DNA of 64,000 nt from BOG-908 sp964242115. GTDB lineage: Bacteria > Pseudomonadota > Alphaproteobacteria > Acetobacterales > Acetobacteraceae. The stretch lies in the NCBI GenBank assembly GCA_964242115.1, contig CAXSZX010000001.1, positions 1 through 64,000 of the forward strand, in the 5' to 3' direction. This document shows positions 34,516-42,694 of this stretch, piece by piece. Positions within the stretch are counted from its first letter, which is position 1; each line of letters begins with the position of its first letter. Position numbers and translations under genes: made by a program. The notes under the pieces were generated by a model. The model made no database searches. It saw only the letters and a program-made list of their open reading frames with translations, and had not been told where the DNA came from.

Positions 34516-34889
34516 TGCGGCTCGGCGGGCATCGACATCCCCGGCATGGCGCCATGATGCATCTCCGGGCTGGCCTGCCTCGGCTGGCTTGAGCCAGCCG
34601 AGCCAGGCGTGATCCGCTCGACACCGCGATTGCCGGTGGCATCCGGCTTGCCGAGCCTGTCGCCGGGCGTACTCGCCACGGCGCCGGTGGACATGCGCAT
34701 GGCCAAGGTTGGGGAAGCGGTCGCGGGTCGTTCGCCCATGGCCAGCACGTTCACCGGCCGGACGTAGAAGACCGATGCCGCCGCAGGATTGGCAGGGTTG
34801 TCCAGGGACAGCGTGGTCTCTGTTTTGGGTGCGGAGCAGCCGGCGCACAGTGCGCCGGCTGCCCCGAGGGCAAGGAGGTTGGCAAGCAT
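34512..34889 (-). CDS. Small lipoprotein of the copper-type operon
   Basis: Starting at the ATG at 34889 (frame open to 34976) gives a signal peptide MLANLLALGAAGALCAGC with a lipobox Cys at about residue 18. The mature part is disordered, rich in Pro, Ala, Met and His, ending EMHHGAMPGMSMPAEPQ, a plausible copper-binding tail. It overlaps the TolC-type gene by 4 bp. No family recognised; a periplasmic metal-binding role is inferred from the tail and the neighbours. Confidence 0.65.
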   Translation of the reverse strand: MLANLLALGAAGALCAGCSAPKTETTLSLDNPANPAAASVFYVRPVNVLAMGERPATASPTLAMRMSTGAVASTPGDRLGKPDATGNRGVERITPGSAGSSQPRQASPEMHHGAMPGMSMPAEPQ

Positions 34890-35009
34890 GACGGGCAAGA
34901 CGCCTCGCGTAAGTCGTGGAAGGCTGTTCCTCCGTCCGGGCGCATTTGCGCCGGACCGGCACCGGGCGAGCTTCACTGGCCGGCAGCAGCGCTTCCGCCG
35001 AGCCGGGCT

Positions 35010-35426
35010 TCAGAGCGTCGAGGGCCTGGGAGGATGTGGCTCGAGGGCCGCGACGACGCCGCGCCCGGAGGCGAGCCGCAATGCGTAGGCAACGGCCACG
35101 CGCCTTTGTGGGGCACTCACCGGGGCGAGCGACGGCAAGACGAGCGAGCAGCAGACCATCGAACAGGACGCACAGCCAGCCAGGTCGTGATGGTTCGGGC
35201 ACTTCGGTTGCGAGTGGGCAGGCACGCGCATCATCTGCCCGGCATGCGGCGCTGCCGGCATCTCCATACCCGGAGCATGCTGGTCAGCGACGGAACACGC
35301 CGGCGCCGCCGACAAAGCACGACCGAACCCGGCCACCATCAAAATGGCGACCAGGACTGACAACAACGGTTTAGGGAACAATCTGAGCCTCACCCGATCT
35401 CCCGAACATGAGTTCGCACCTGACAC
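35010..35426 (-). CDS. His/Cys-rich exported protein (DUF2946-like)
   Basis: A 138-residue protein with an N-terminal signal-anchor (LLSVLVAILMVAGFGRALSA). The mature region holds metal-ligand-like residues: DQHAPGMEMPAAPHAGQMMR, then CPNHHDLAGCASCSMVCC. This arrangement of His, Met and CxxC motifs resembles DUF2946 and related copper-associated proteins. It is the first gene of the operon with the lipoprotein, TolC-type protein and multicopper oxidase. A copper-sensing or copper-carrying role is inference. Confidence 0.65.
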   Translation of the reverse strand: MSGANSCSGDRVRLRLFPKPLLSVLVAILMVAGFGRALSAAPACSVADQHAPGMEMPAAPHAGQMMRVPAHSQPKCPNHHDLAGCASCSMVCCSLVLPSLAPVSAPQRRVAVAYALRLASGRGVVAALEPHPPRPSTL

Positions 35427-35508
35427 GACATGCGCGCGGCCCGCGTGCCGGCGGCCGGCAGGCTCGCTCCTTCGTTGCAGGCGCGCCTGCGTGCGTGCCG
35501 CATCGTGC

Positions 35509-37332
35509 CTAGGCCTTCGTCGTCGCCACGTAGCGCTCGATCACCTGCTGCAGCACGTCCAGCGGGACCGCGCCCGACAGCAGGCCAGCGTCGTGAAACT
35601 TCCTGATGTCGAACTTGCCACCCAGCGCCGCACGCGCCTGGGCGCGCAGGCGCAGCCAGGTCAGCTTGCCCACCATGTAGCTGCAAGCCTGGCCGGGCCA
35701 GACGCAGTAACGCTCCACTTCGGTCACCGCAGCGGTCCGCTTGTCGCCGAGCGTATCGACGAAATAGTCCACCGCCTGCTCGCGGCTCCAACCCTGGGAG
35801 TGCAGCCCGGAATCGACCACCAGGCGCGCCGCACGGAACATCGCGTCCTTCATCTGGCCGATATGGCCCACCTGATCGGTGTCGTACATGCCCATTTCCA
35901 CAGCCAGTTGCTCGGCATACAGCGCCCAGCCCTCGCCGTAGCCGGAGAAGAACACGATCTTCCTGATCAGCGGCAGGTCCTTCATCTCCTGTGCCAGCGT
36001 CAGTTGCAGGTGATGACCGGGAATGCTCTCGTGGTAGGTCAGCGTCGGCAGTGACCAGCGCGGCACTTCGGCCGTATCGCGCAAGTTGATGTAGTAGGCG
36101 CCGGCGCGCGATCCATCCAGCGTGCCGGGCTGGTAGTAGCCGCCCGGCGCCCCGGCCTCGATGGCCTTGGGCACGCGACGTATCTCGACCCGCGCCTTGG
36201 GCAGCGCGCCGAACCAGTCCGGCAGCTTGGCCTGCACGACCGCAACCTTCTTGTTCAGGTCGGCGATCAACGTTTCCTTCCCGGCATCGGTATCCGGATA
36301 GATGTAAGCCGGGTTCGCCTCCAATGCCGCCAGGCGCTGGCCTACCGTGCCGGTGGCAAAACCCTGTGCGCGCAACGCGGTGTCCAGCCCGGCCGTCAAC
36401 TCGGCTACCAGGCGCAGGCCGGTCTCGTGTATCTGTTCCGGCGACATGGATGACGTCGTGTAGTTCTTCAGCCCAAGCGTGTACCACTCGGCACCCTTCG
36501 GCAGTCGCGCCACGCCGGCCTGGTGCACCGCAGTCTTCCGCGCGGCGGTGTAGTGGTCCGACTGCCGGGTCAGCGCGGGGACTATCTTGCCAGTGTAGAT
36601 CGCCCTCGCCCGCGCCCCGTAATCGCCCGGCAGCCCCGCCTCCTTCGCCCGCCGCACCAGCGATGCGACGAGCGTGGACTTCTCCGCCGGCGTGTCCAGG
36701 AACGCCTCCATCTGGATCAGGGTCTTGTCGATGACGAAATCGGGCGGCACCACGCCGAGCTTGGCGTCGTGTTGTGCCCGCTCCAGCTCCTGGTCCATCA
36801 TCAGCGGCAGCGCGCTCAGGCGTGCGATGTAGGCGTCGGCGTCGGCCGCGGTCTTGATGTCGTGCTGGGTGTCCAGGAAGTCGGGCACGTCGTGATACGC
36901 ACCGACAAGCTGGCTGACCACGTAGGGCGATTGCACGCTGCCGCCGTTGTAGTCGAACGTGTCGTAGCCATCCTGCGTCACCTGCAGGACGAACAGAACG
37001 GTGTCGTAGCTCGAGACGTCCAGTCCGGTCAGCTTGCTGCGGTCGACCGCCTTCAGTGCGGCGAGCCTGGCGGCATTGTCGGTCTTGTCCTTGGCATCGG
37101 CGGCCAGCGACACGTCGCTCAGCCTGGATTTCAACGGCGCCAGCGCCCCGCTATCCAGCCCGAGAGAGGTCGCCAGCTCCGGGCTGCGCTGCAACTGCTC
37201 CTGCACGAAGCGATCGAACAGCGCATGCAACTGCCTGGCCTCGGCCGTTTGCGCCGGTGCAGGGTCGGCACGGCCAAGCCCGGGAACCAGACCCGCAGCG
37301 GCCAAGGCAATCAAGAGTGAGCGGCGTTGCAT
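35509..37332 (-). CDS. DUF885 family metallopeptidase-like exported protein
   Basis: The frame opens at 37401, but MQRRSLLIALAAAGLVPGLG from the ATG at 37332 is a normal signal peptide, giving 607 residues, the usual DUF885 length. The zinc site is visible as YHESIPGHHLQ (HExxxH type) with a downstream Glu in FFSGYGEGWALYAEQLAVEM. The C-terminus has YCVWPGQACSYMVGKL, another conserved block. Some members act as dipeptidases or esterases in the periplasm; the substrate here is unknown. It is the only gene in its unit. Confidence 0.88.
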   Translation of the reverse strand: MQRRSLLIALAAAGLVPGLGRADPAPAQTAEARQLHALFDRFVQEQLQRSPELATSLGLDSGALAPLKSRLSDVSLAADAKDKTDNAARLAALKAVDRSKLTGLDVSSYDTVLFVLQVTQDGYDTFDYNGGSVQSPYVVSQLVGAYHDVPDFLDTQHDIKTAADADAYIARLSALPLMMDQELERAQHDAKLGVVPPDFVIDKTLIQMEAFLDTPAEKSTLVASLVRRAKEAGLPGDYGARARAIYTGKIVPALTRQSDHYTAARKTAVHQAGVARLPKGAEWYTLGLKNYTTSSMSPEQIHETGLRLVAELTAGLDTALRAQGFATGTVGQRLAALEANPAYIYPDTDAGKETLIADLNKKVAVVQAKLPDWFGALPKARVEIRRVPKAIEAGAPGGYYQPGTLDGSRAGAYYINLRDTAEVPRWSLPTLTYHESIPGHHLQLTLAQEMKDLPLIRKIVFFSGYGEGWALYAEQLAVEMGMYDTDQVGHIGQMKDAMFRAARLVVDSGLHSQGWSREQAVDYFVDTLGDKRTAAVTEVERYCVWPGQACSYMVGKLTWLRLRAQARAALGGKFDIRKFHDAGLLSGAVPLDVLQQVIERYVATTKA

Positions 37333-38103
37333 GGCGGTTGTTCCCGTCCTGACTGCGTTCAGAATTTTGCCCAGAGTAGCAACAATGGGACACAACCCCA
37401 AACACTGTCAGTGAACCCATGCCGGCTTCACCAAGCTCGAAAGCTTTTCTGGCGTTTTGGACAGGCGCAACCGCGCGTCGCTCCACCATCGGCGCCAACG
37501 GCCGTGACCGATTTGGACGCGGCCGTTGCTCGCGAGCGTGCTCTCGCCGATCTTCAGTTTCAGCCTCAACCAGATCGCAGATCACGTGGCAGGTACTCCG
37601 TGCGGCTATGCCGTCGTTGGCGTAACCTATCTTCCGCAACGAACGTCTGGCGCCGACGGTGGACGGGGTGGGATGTTTACGAACTCTGGCAGGTGCGCAG
37701 CGGGATTTGCCGGCTCACGCCACGCGACGATCTGCTGGCCCATGGATACCGCTCGGGACGAGCCGCTTTGATCTGCAGCGGTGAGATGCCACCCTATCCC
37801 ACCGCTAAAGCCCAGCCTCGTCGAGGGTGAGATGCTCTCGCATCCCACCCGCGGCGTGACGGGCGGGGTTTGCGCCCCGTCCTCGTGTCAAAAGTCGCAG
37901 GCTCAACGGCCGCCAAATGATCTGACGATACGGCATCATGGCTCGTCGATGCAGGCAGGACACCGAAAGGCAAACATCCATGCCATACGCACAGTCATCA
38001 GCTTGCTGATGCGCTGGTGCAGCTCTAGCCGATCTGGCTACGTGCCCGCTTAAGCAACATCGTGTCCCCGCTGTCACCAACGCGTCCGCAACGCGCATCC
38101 CGG

Positions 38104-38152
38104 AGACGAAAAGTTTTTTGGTTCTTTCTTCAAAGAAGAACCGCTTGCCTAG
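38104..38152. repeat. Dispersed hairpin repeat, half copy
   Basis: Contains the hairpin GGTTCTTTCTTCAAAGAAGA(ACC) after a GAAAAGTTTTTT tract, followed by GCTTGCC. It matches one end of the family listed from 39795 to 62260. Confidence 0.7.
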
Positions 38153-38302
38153 CCGCTCCGATCGAGACCCCGCCTTGGCGTCACCACCCAGTGCCGCCCG
38201 ACGACCGGCCAGCCAAACTCTGCCAAGACAAAGTTCGCGAGCGCGTCGATGAAGCCCTCAAGCGCACACAACCAAGAGGCTTGTGAGCTGTCGAGGTGCG
38301 TA

Positions 38303-38371
38303 TCGTTTCAGCCGTTCGCGACAGCCGAGGTAAAGCTTTTTGCTTCCTTTTCCAAAAGAAGTGCTTCGCCA
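38303..38371. repeat. Dispersed hairpin repeat, half copy
   Basis: Carries the GTTTCAGCCGTTCGCGACAG core, then an A/T-rich end (AAGCTTTTTGCTTCCTTTTC) and GTGCTTCGCC. Same orientation as the half at 38104. Confidence 0.7.
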
Positions 38372-38395
38372 ATCGTGCGTCAGAACGCGTCTAGC

Positions 38396-38800
38396 TCATC
38401 TCTCCAGCATGTCCGCCTCGATCGCCTCGATCTCCGAGTCGGAAAACCCGAGGTGGTGCGCGATCTCGTGCACCAGGACGCTGCCCACCAGCCGGCCCAG
38501 ATCCTCGCCGGTTTCGATCCACTCGATCAGGATAGGGTCGCGGTACAGCATGATGGTGTCCGGCAGGCGCCCTTTGTCGGTCACGCTGCGCTCGGTCAGC
38601 GGCACGCCGCGATACAGGCCGGTCAACTCCCACGGATGTTCCACCTCCAGCGAGGCCAGCGTTTCCTCGTCGGCCATGTCTTCGACCAGGATGGCCACAT
38701 CTTTCACGTGACGTGACAGGCGCGGCGGCAATGCTGCAAGGGCTGCCTCGGCCATCGCCAGTATGTCGTCCTCGCCGGGCGGGGTGGTGTAGGCTGGCAT
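38396..38800 (-). CDS. Minimal zincin-like metallopeptidase
   Basis: A 134-residue protein with HEIAHHLGFSDSEIEAIE near its C-terminus (about residues 111-128), the HExxH zinc motif plus the conserved DxE tail of the small metallopeptidase family (PF06262). The N-terminal LAALPPRLSRHVKDVAILVE also fits. Cytoplasmic; no known substrate. It is divergent from the PCD gene with about 34 bp between them. Confidence 0.88.
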   Translation of the reverse strand: MPAYTTPPGEDDILAMAEAALAALPPRLSRHVKDVAILVEDMADEETLASLEVEHPWELTGLYRGVPLTERSVTDKGRLPDTIMLYRDPILIEWIETGEDLGRLVGSVLVHEIAHHLGFSDSEIEAIEADMLER

Positions 38801-38834
38801 CTCTCACCTCGACGTATTTCGCAGGAGACGCACC

Positions 38835-39128
38835 ATGATGGCAAAGCTCACCGACGCGCAACGCGCGGACCTCGCCACGACCCTGCCGCACTGGGCCGCC
38901 ACGTCCGGCCGCGACGCCATCCATCGCACGGTCAAGCTGCGCGACTTCAGCGCCGCCTGGGGCTTCATGTCCCGCGTGGCGCTGCTGGCAGAGGCGCAGG
39001 ACCACCACCCGGAATGGGAGAACGTCTACAACAGGGTCAGCATCACGCTGACCACCCACGACGCCGGCGGGTTGTCCGAACGCGACCTCAAGCTCGCCCG
39101 CGCCATCGACGCCCTGCTCGCCCCTTGA
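38835..39128 (+). CDS. phhB: 4a-hydroxytetrahydrobiopterin dehydratase (PCD/DCoH)
   Basis: A 97-residue protein of normal length. Core motif: FSAAWGFMSRVALLAEAQDH then HPEWENVYNRVSITLTTHDA, containing the H-H-P-E-W-x-N-V-Y active site. It dehydrates 4a-hydroxytetrahydropterin in recycling of the cofactor of aromatic amino acid hydroxylases. The ATG at 38835 (another at 38838) follows GGAGACG. The stop overlaps the start of the acyltransferase gene (TGATG). Confidence 0.92.
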   Translation: MMAKLTDAQRADLATTLPHWAATSGRDAIHRTVKLRDFSAAWGFMSRVALLAEAQDHHPEWENVYNRVSITLTTHDAGGLSERDLKLARAIDALLAP

Positions 39129-41203
39129 TGCGGCTGGCGGCCCTTCGCCCGGGGGCGCAGGCGGCCACGGCCCGGCCCGTCACCTACCGGCCGGACATCG
39201 ACGGCATGCGGGCGCTCGCGGTGCTGGCCGTGCTGGCCTACCACGCGTTTCCCGCCGTGCTGCCCGGCGGCTTCGTCGGCGTGGACGTCTTCTTCGTCAT
39301 CTCGGGCTGCCTGATCTCCGGCGTCCTGGCCGGCGAGATGGACGCGGGACGCTTCAGCCTCGCGCGTTTCTACGGGCGCCGGATACGCCGCATCTTCCCC
39401 GCCCTCTGCCTGGTGCTGGCAAGCTGCCTCGCTTACGGCTGCGTGGTGCTGCTGCCGTCGGAGCTCTCCCGCCTTGGCGAGCACGTGGCGGGCGGCGCCG
39501 GCTTCGTCGCCAACCTGATGTTCTGGCGCGAGTCCGGCTACTTCGACCGCGCGGCCGCCGCCAAGCCGCTGCTGCATCTGTGGTCGCTGGGCGTGGAGGA
39601 GCAGTTCTACGTCGCGTGGCCGCTGCTGCTGTGGGGCGCACACCGCGCGCGGCTGGACCGGACGGCCTGCGTACTGGCGCTCGCCGGGGCTTCCTTTGCG
39701 CTCAATTTGGTTGCTGCGGGACGCGATCCGGCGGGGGATTTCTACGCGCCGGCGACGCGTTTGTGGGAGCTGTCGCTTGGCGCGTTGGTAAGCGAAGAAA
39801 GCAGTTCTTTTTTGAACATAAGAACCAGAAAACTTTTGTCTCCAGGGTACCCGTCTGTGGAAAGGTTCGCGACAGCGCTCGCAAAAGCTTTTTGCTTCTT
39901 TTTCTCGAAAAAAAAGGCCTTGCTTGCTTGCTTCCTGAGCATCGCCCTGATCTGCGCATCGGCAGCATCGCTGAACGCCAGAATGGTCTACCCCGGCTGG
40001 CGGGCCGTGCTCCCCGCCGGCGGCACCGCCCTGCTGATCGCCGCGGGTCCGGACGCGCCCGTCAACCGCTGGCTCAGCCGGCCCGCAGCCGTGTTCGTGG
40101 GGTTGATCAGCTACCCGCTCTACCTCTGGCACTGGCCGCTGCTCTCCTACGCCACCATCTTGCGCCGCGGCCGGCCGCCGACGCCGTTGATGGCAGCGGG
40201 CCTGCTCGCCGCTGCGGCCTGCCTGGCCTGGCTGACCTGGCGATACGTGGAGCAGCCCATCCGCCGCTCCGGCACACGGGCACGCAAGACCGCCGCGCTG
40301 GCCGTGCTGATGGCGGTGATCGGGGCGGCCGGGCTTGGGGTGTGGGCCAGCGCCGCGGCCCGGCCGGGCGTGAGCGGCCTGCAGAACCTGGACGTCGCCA
40401 AGATCGACGCCGCGATACATGACGGCATCTTCCGGCCGACGCGCGACATGCAGGTGCACCAGGAGCGCGGCATCACCGTGGCACGCATCGGCGACGGCGC
40501 GCAGAGCGTGCTGTTCACCGGCGACAGCCTGATGTTCCAATACGGCCCGCGCGTGGAGGCGCTGTTCGAGCAGCATCGCCTGGCCAAGACGGTGTATTTC
40601 GTGGTGGGGCCGAGCTGCTCGCCGGTGCCGGGCATCAGCAAGCCGGACCTGCTTGCCAAGTGCGGCGAGCTGCCAGGCATCGCCGACAGGCTGGTCGCCG
40701 CGCATCACGTGGGAACGGTGGTGTTCGGCGCCTACTGGCCCGGCTACCACGGACCGGAGATCACCGTGACGCGCGGCGGAGCGCGCCTGCCGCTCACCTC
40801 GGCCCGGGCCGACGACCTGGTGGACGCCAACTTCGAGGACAGCGTGCAGCGCCTGATCGCCACGGGCCACAAGGTTTACATCGTGCTGTCCTCGCCGTGG
40901 GGCGACAGGTTCGATCCGCAGGGGATGATCGCGCGCTCGCTGACCGGGTACCGCGTGGACCCGGGCCTGCTGGCAGGCGTGCCGAATGCGCATCTGGACC
41001 TCACGGAAAACGTGCGGTTGCGCCAGGTCGCACGGCGAACGGGTGCCAACTTGCTCGATCCGGTGCCGGATATTTGCGGCACGGGGCCAAGCTGCAAATT
41101 GTTTTACGGCGACGGTGAGCCGGTGTTTGCTGACGAGAAACACCTGCGGCCGGGGTTTGTGCGGGAGCACATACGGGTTTTCGACGGGTTGCTGACGAAG
41201 TAA
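39128..41203 (+). CDS. OafA/YrhL-type acyltransferase with SGNH domain, repeat inserted in frame
   Basis: From the ATG at 39128 the protein has 691 residues. Residues 15-400 are an acyltransferase_3 membrane domain: RPDIDGMRALAVLAVLAYHA, GVDVFFVISGCLIS, RIRRIFPALCLVLA and the HLWSLGVEEQFYVAWPLLLW motif. Residues about 440-690 are an SGNH domain (LFTGDSLMFQYGPRVEALFE; DEKHLRPG at the end). It would acylate cell-surface polysaccharide. Odd: residues about 223-269 are encoded by a copy of the dispersed hairpin repeat (39795-39934) that keeps the frame open and adds a segment of about 47 residues including KAFCFFFSKKKALLACF between transmembrane helices. Whether the protein still works is unknown. 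Confidence 0.88.
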   Translation: MRLAALRPGAQAATARPVTYRPDIDGMRALAVLAVLAYHAFPAVLPGGFVGVDVFFVISGCLISGVLAGEMDAGRFSLARFYGRRIRRIFPALCLVLASCLAYGCVVLLPSELSRLGEHVAGGAGFVANLMFWRESGYFDRAAAAKPLLHLWSLGVEEQFYVAWPLLLWGAHRARLDRTACVLALAGASFALNLVAAGRDPAGDFYAPATRLWELSLGALVSEESSSFLNIRTRKLLSPGYPSVERFATALAKAFCFFFSKKKALLACFLSIALICASAASLNARMVYPGWRAVLPAGGTALLIAAGPDAPVNRWLSRPAAVFVGLISYPLYLWHWPLLSYATILRRGRPPTPLMAAGLLAAAACLAWLTWRYVEQPIRRSGTRARKTAALAVLMAVIGAAGLGVWASAAARPGVSGLQNLDVAKIDAAIHDGIFRPTRDMQVHQERGITVARIGDGAQSVLFTGDSLMFQYGPRVEALFEQHRLAKTVYFVVGPSCSPVPGISKPDLLAKCGELPGIADRLVAAHHVGTVVFGAYWPGYHGPEITVTRGGARLPLTSARADDLVDANFEDSVQRLIATGHKVYIVLSSPWGDRFDPQGMIARSLTGYRVDPGLLAGVPNAHLDLTENVRLRQVARRTGANLLDPVPDICGTGPSCKLFYGDGEPVFADEKHLRPGFVREHIRVFDGLLTK
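39795..39934. repeat. Dispersed hairpin repeat inside acyltransferase gene
   Basis: Full 140-bp copy. End 1 is AAGCAGTTCTTTTTTGAACA(TAAGAACC), the core holds TTCGCGACAGCG, and end 2 is GCTTTTTGCTTCTTTTTCTC followed by GAAAAAAAAGGCCTTGCTTG. It is translated in frame. Confidence 0.9.
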
Positions 41204-41334
41204 GGAAGGCCTTCTTTTTCGAGAAAAAGAAGCAAAAAGCTTTTGCTCTCAGCTACGCGCTGCAGGACGTTCCGCGACAGCAGGGATAAAGTTTTTTGCT
41301 GCTTTTTTTCAAAAAAGCAGGCCTTGCTTTCTTG
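41204..41334. repeat. Dispersed hairpin repeat
   Basis: Between the convergent acyltransferase and DUF3035 genes. End 1: AAGGCCTTCTTTTTCGAGAA(AAAGAAGC); core CCGCGACAGCAGG; end 2: GCTGCTTTTTTTCAAAAAAG(CAGGCC). Both hairpins could act as bidirectional terminators. Confidence 0.9.
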
Positions 41335-41335
41335 C

Positions 41336-41893
41336 CTAGAAGATACCCAGGAAGCTGGATTTCGGCTTGTCCGGCACCGCCGGCGTCTCGCCGTTGGTTA
41401 CAGGCTGGCCGAGAGCCGCGTTCTCCCGCAGGCGCTGGCTTTCCTTGCCGGGGTCGATCACCGTGCCGGGCGGGCCGCTCGGCTGCCAGAACATCAGCCT
41501 GTCCGCCAGGGTGCGCGGCGCGTGGTCGAGTGCGACTTCCGAATCCACCCGTCTGCGGATGTCGGCAGGTGCGGGGGCGCCGGCCTGCGAGACTAACGCC
41601 TGCTGCCCGGCCGTGGTGGGCCCTGGCGGCGTGGTGGCGCCCAGCGCGGTGTCGGGTGCGATGGCGGCTTCGGCCGCCTGGTCGCTGCTGACCTCCTGCG
41701 GGCGGGCCGCACCGGGGGTGGGCGCGCGCAGCTGGAAGTCGGGCGGGATGGATAGCGGCGCGCGGGTCTCGACGGTGAACTCGTCCGGCGCGTCGTGCAC
41801 CAGGCCGAAGGTGCGCTCCACGTCGCCACAGCCGGCCAGGCAGAGCGCGGCCAACACACCGGCGGCGGCAAGGGGGCGGGCTGGTCTGAGCAT
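41336..41893 (-). CDS. DUF3035 lipoprotein
   Basis: The ATG at 41893, preceded by GAGGT, gives 185 residues. Lipobox LAGC at about residue 22. The DUF3035 signature follows: VERTFGLVHDAPDEFTVETR, then APLSIPPDFQLRAPTPG. The C-terminus has RLMFWQPSGPPGTVIDPGKE. Members are outer-membrane-type lipoproteins of unknown function found in alphaproteobacteria next to lspA. It lies about 50 bp downstream of lspA, which would process it; same transcription unit. Confidence 0.88.
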   Translation of the reverse strand: MLRPARPLAAAGVLAALCLAGCGDVERTFGLVHDAPDEFTVETRAPLSIPPDFQLRAPTPGAARPQEVSSDQAAEAAIAPDTALGATTPPGPTTAGQQALVSQAGAPAPADIRRRVDSEVALDHAPRTLADRLMFWQPSGPPGTVIDPGKESQRLRENAALGQPVTNGETPAVPDKPKSSFLGIF

Positions 41894-41943
41894 GGGAGGG
41901 ACCTCGTCTGCGGCCCGGCATGTGCTGGCCGGGAAGACGGTGT

Positions 41944-42459
41944 TTACGCTTTCGGGGGCGGCGGCTGCAAGCGCACCCGGGCCGGCAGCACGCTTTCCAG
42001 CAGGAGCACGCCGACGCCCACCACGATGGCAGAGTCGCCAAGGTTGAAGACGAAGGGGAACGGGTCCCAAGCGCCCCAGTGCACGTGGACGAAATCGACA
42101 ACCATGCCGAAACGGGCGCGGTCGGCCACGTTGCCCAGCGCGCCGCCGGCGATGGCGCCGATGGCGCAGGCGGTGGGCACGGTGTCGGCGGCACGCAGCC
42201 ACCACAGCAGGCCGGCCACCACGGCCACGGCGACGGCGGCGAGGATGAGCTGGCCGCGGAAGCTGCCGGCCTGCAGCAGGCCGAAGGTGACGCCGTGGTT
42301 CCACACCATGGCGAAGTCCAGCGCCGGCGGGGCGATGGGCACGTCGCCACGGGCGGGCAGGTTCAGCACGTGCAGGATGGCCCACTTGCTGGCCTGGTCG
42401 GCGGCGAGCACGAGCACGGCGATGAGCACGCCAAGCAGGGTGCGGGCGCGCTGTGTCAT
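41944..42459 (-). CDS. lspA: Lipoprotein signal peptidase (SPase II)
   Basis: 171 residues from the ATG at 42459. Four membrane segments; conserved blocks ADQASKWAIL, MVWNHGVTFGLLQAGSF, GGALGNVADRARFGMVVDFV (first catalytic Asp) and FPFVFNLGDSAIVVGV (second Asp in N-x-x-D). It cleaves lipoprotein signal peptides after lipid attachment at the inner membrane. Order ileS-lspA-DUF3035 is typical for alphaproteobacteria. Confidence 0.95.
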   Translation of the reverse strand: MTQRARTLLGVLIAVLVLAADQASKWAILHVLNLPARGDVPIAPPALDFAMVWNHGVTFGLLQAGSFRGQLILAAVAVAVVAGLLWWLRAADTVPTACAIGAIAGGALGNVADRARFGMVVDFVHVHWGAWDPFPFVFNLGDSAIVVGVGVLLLESVLPARVRLQPPPPKA

Positions 42460-42694
42460 GGGGCGGTGCTCGGGTGGGTCGCGGTGGCGTGAGCGCTGGC
42501 AGACGCTCGGCCCGCTTGTCGCACCTGCGCGCGGTTGCGTGCGCCGGTGCGACGCAGCTTCGCGCATGTGGGGGCGATGCCGCCGACCTCGGGCGAGACA
42601 GGCAGATCGCGGGCGCTTGCGTGACAAGGGGGCTGGTAGGGCGGCAGCGGCGGCGCGGCGAGAACCGTCCAGGCAACGATGGGGACGTACTTGG

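Larger units (their letters stand above)
37333..38395. other. Long gap with repeat halves
   Basis: About 1 kb between the DUF885 gene and the small metallopeptidase. No gene can be supported. Two half-copies of the dispersed hairpin repeat lie at 38104-38152 and 38303-38371. Confidence 0.55.

Noticed and set aside
39026..41170. Long antisense open frame opposite the acyltransferase
   Set aside because: High-GC shadow frame; composition is rich in Arg/His/Gln with no domain, while the sense strand has a clear family match.
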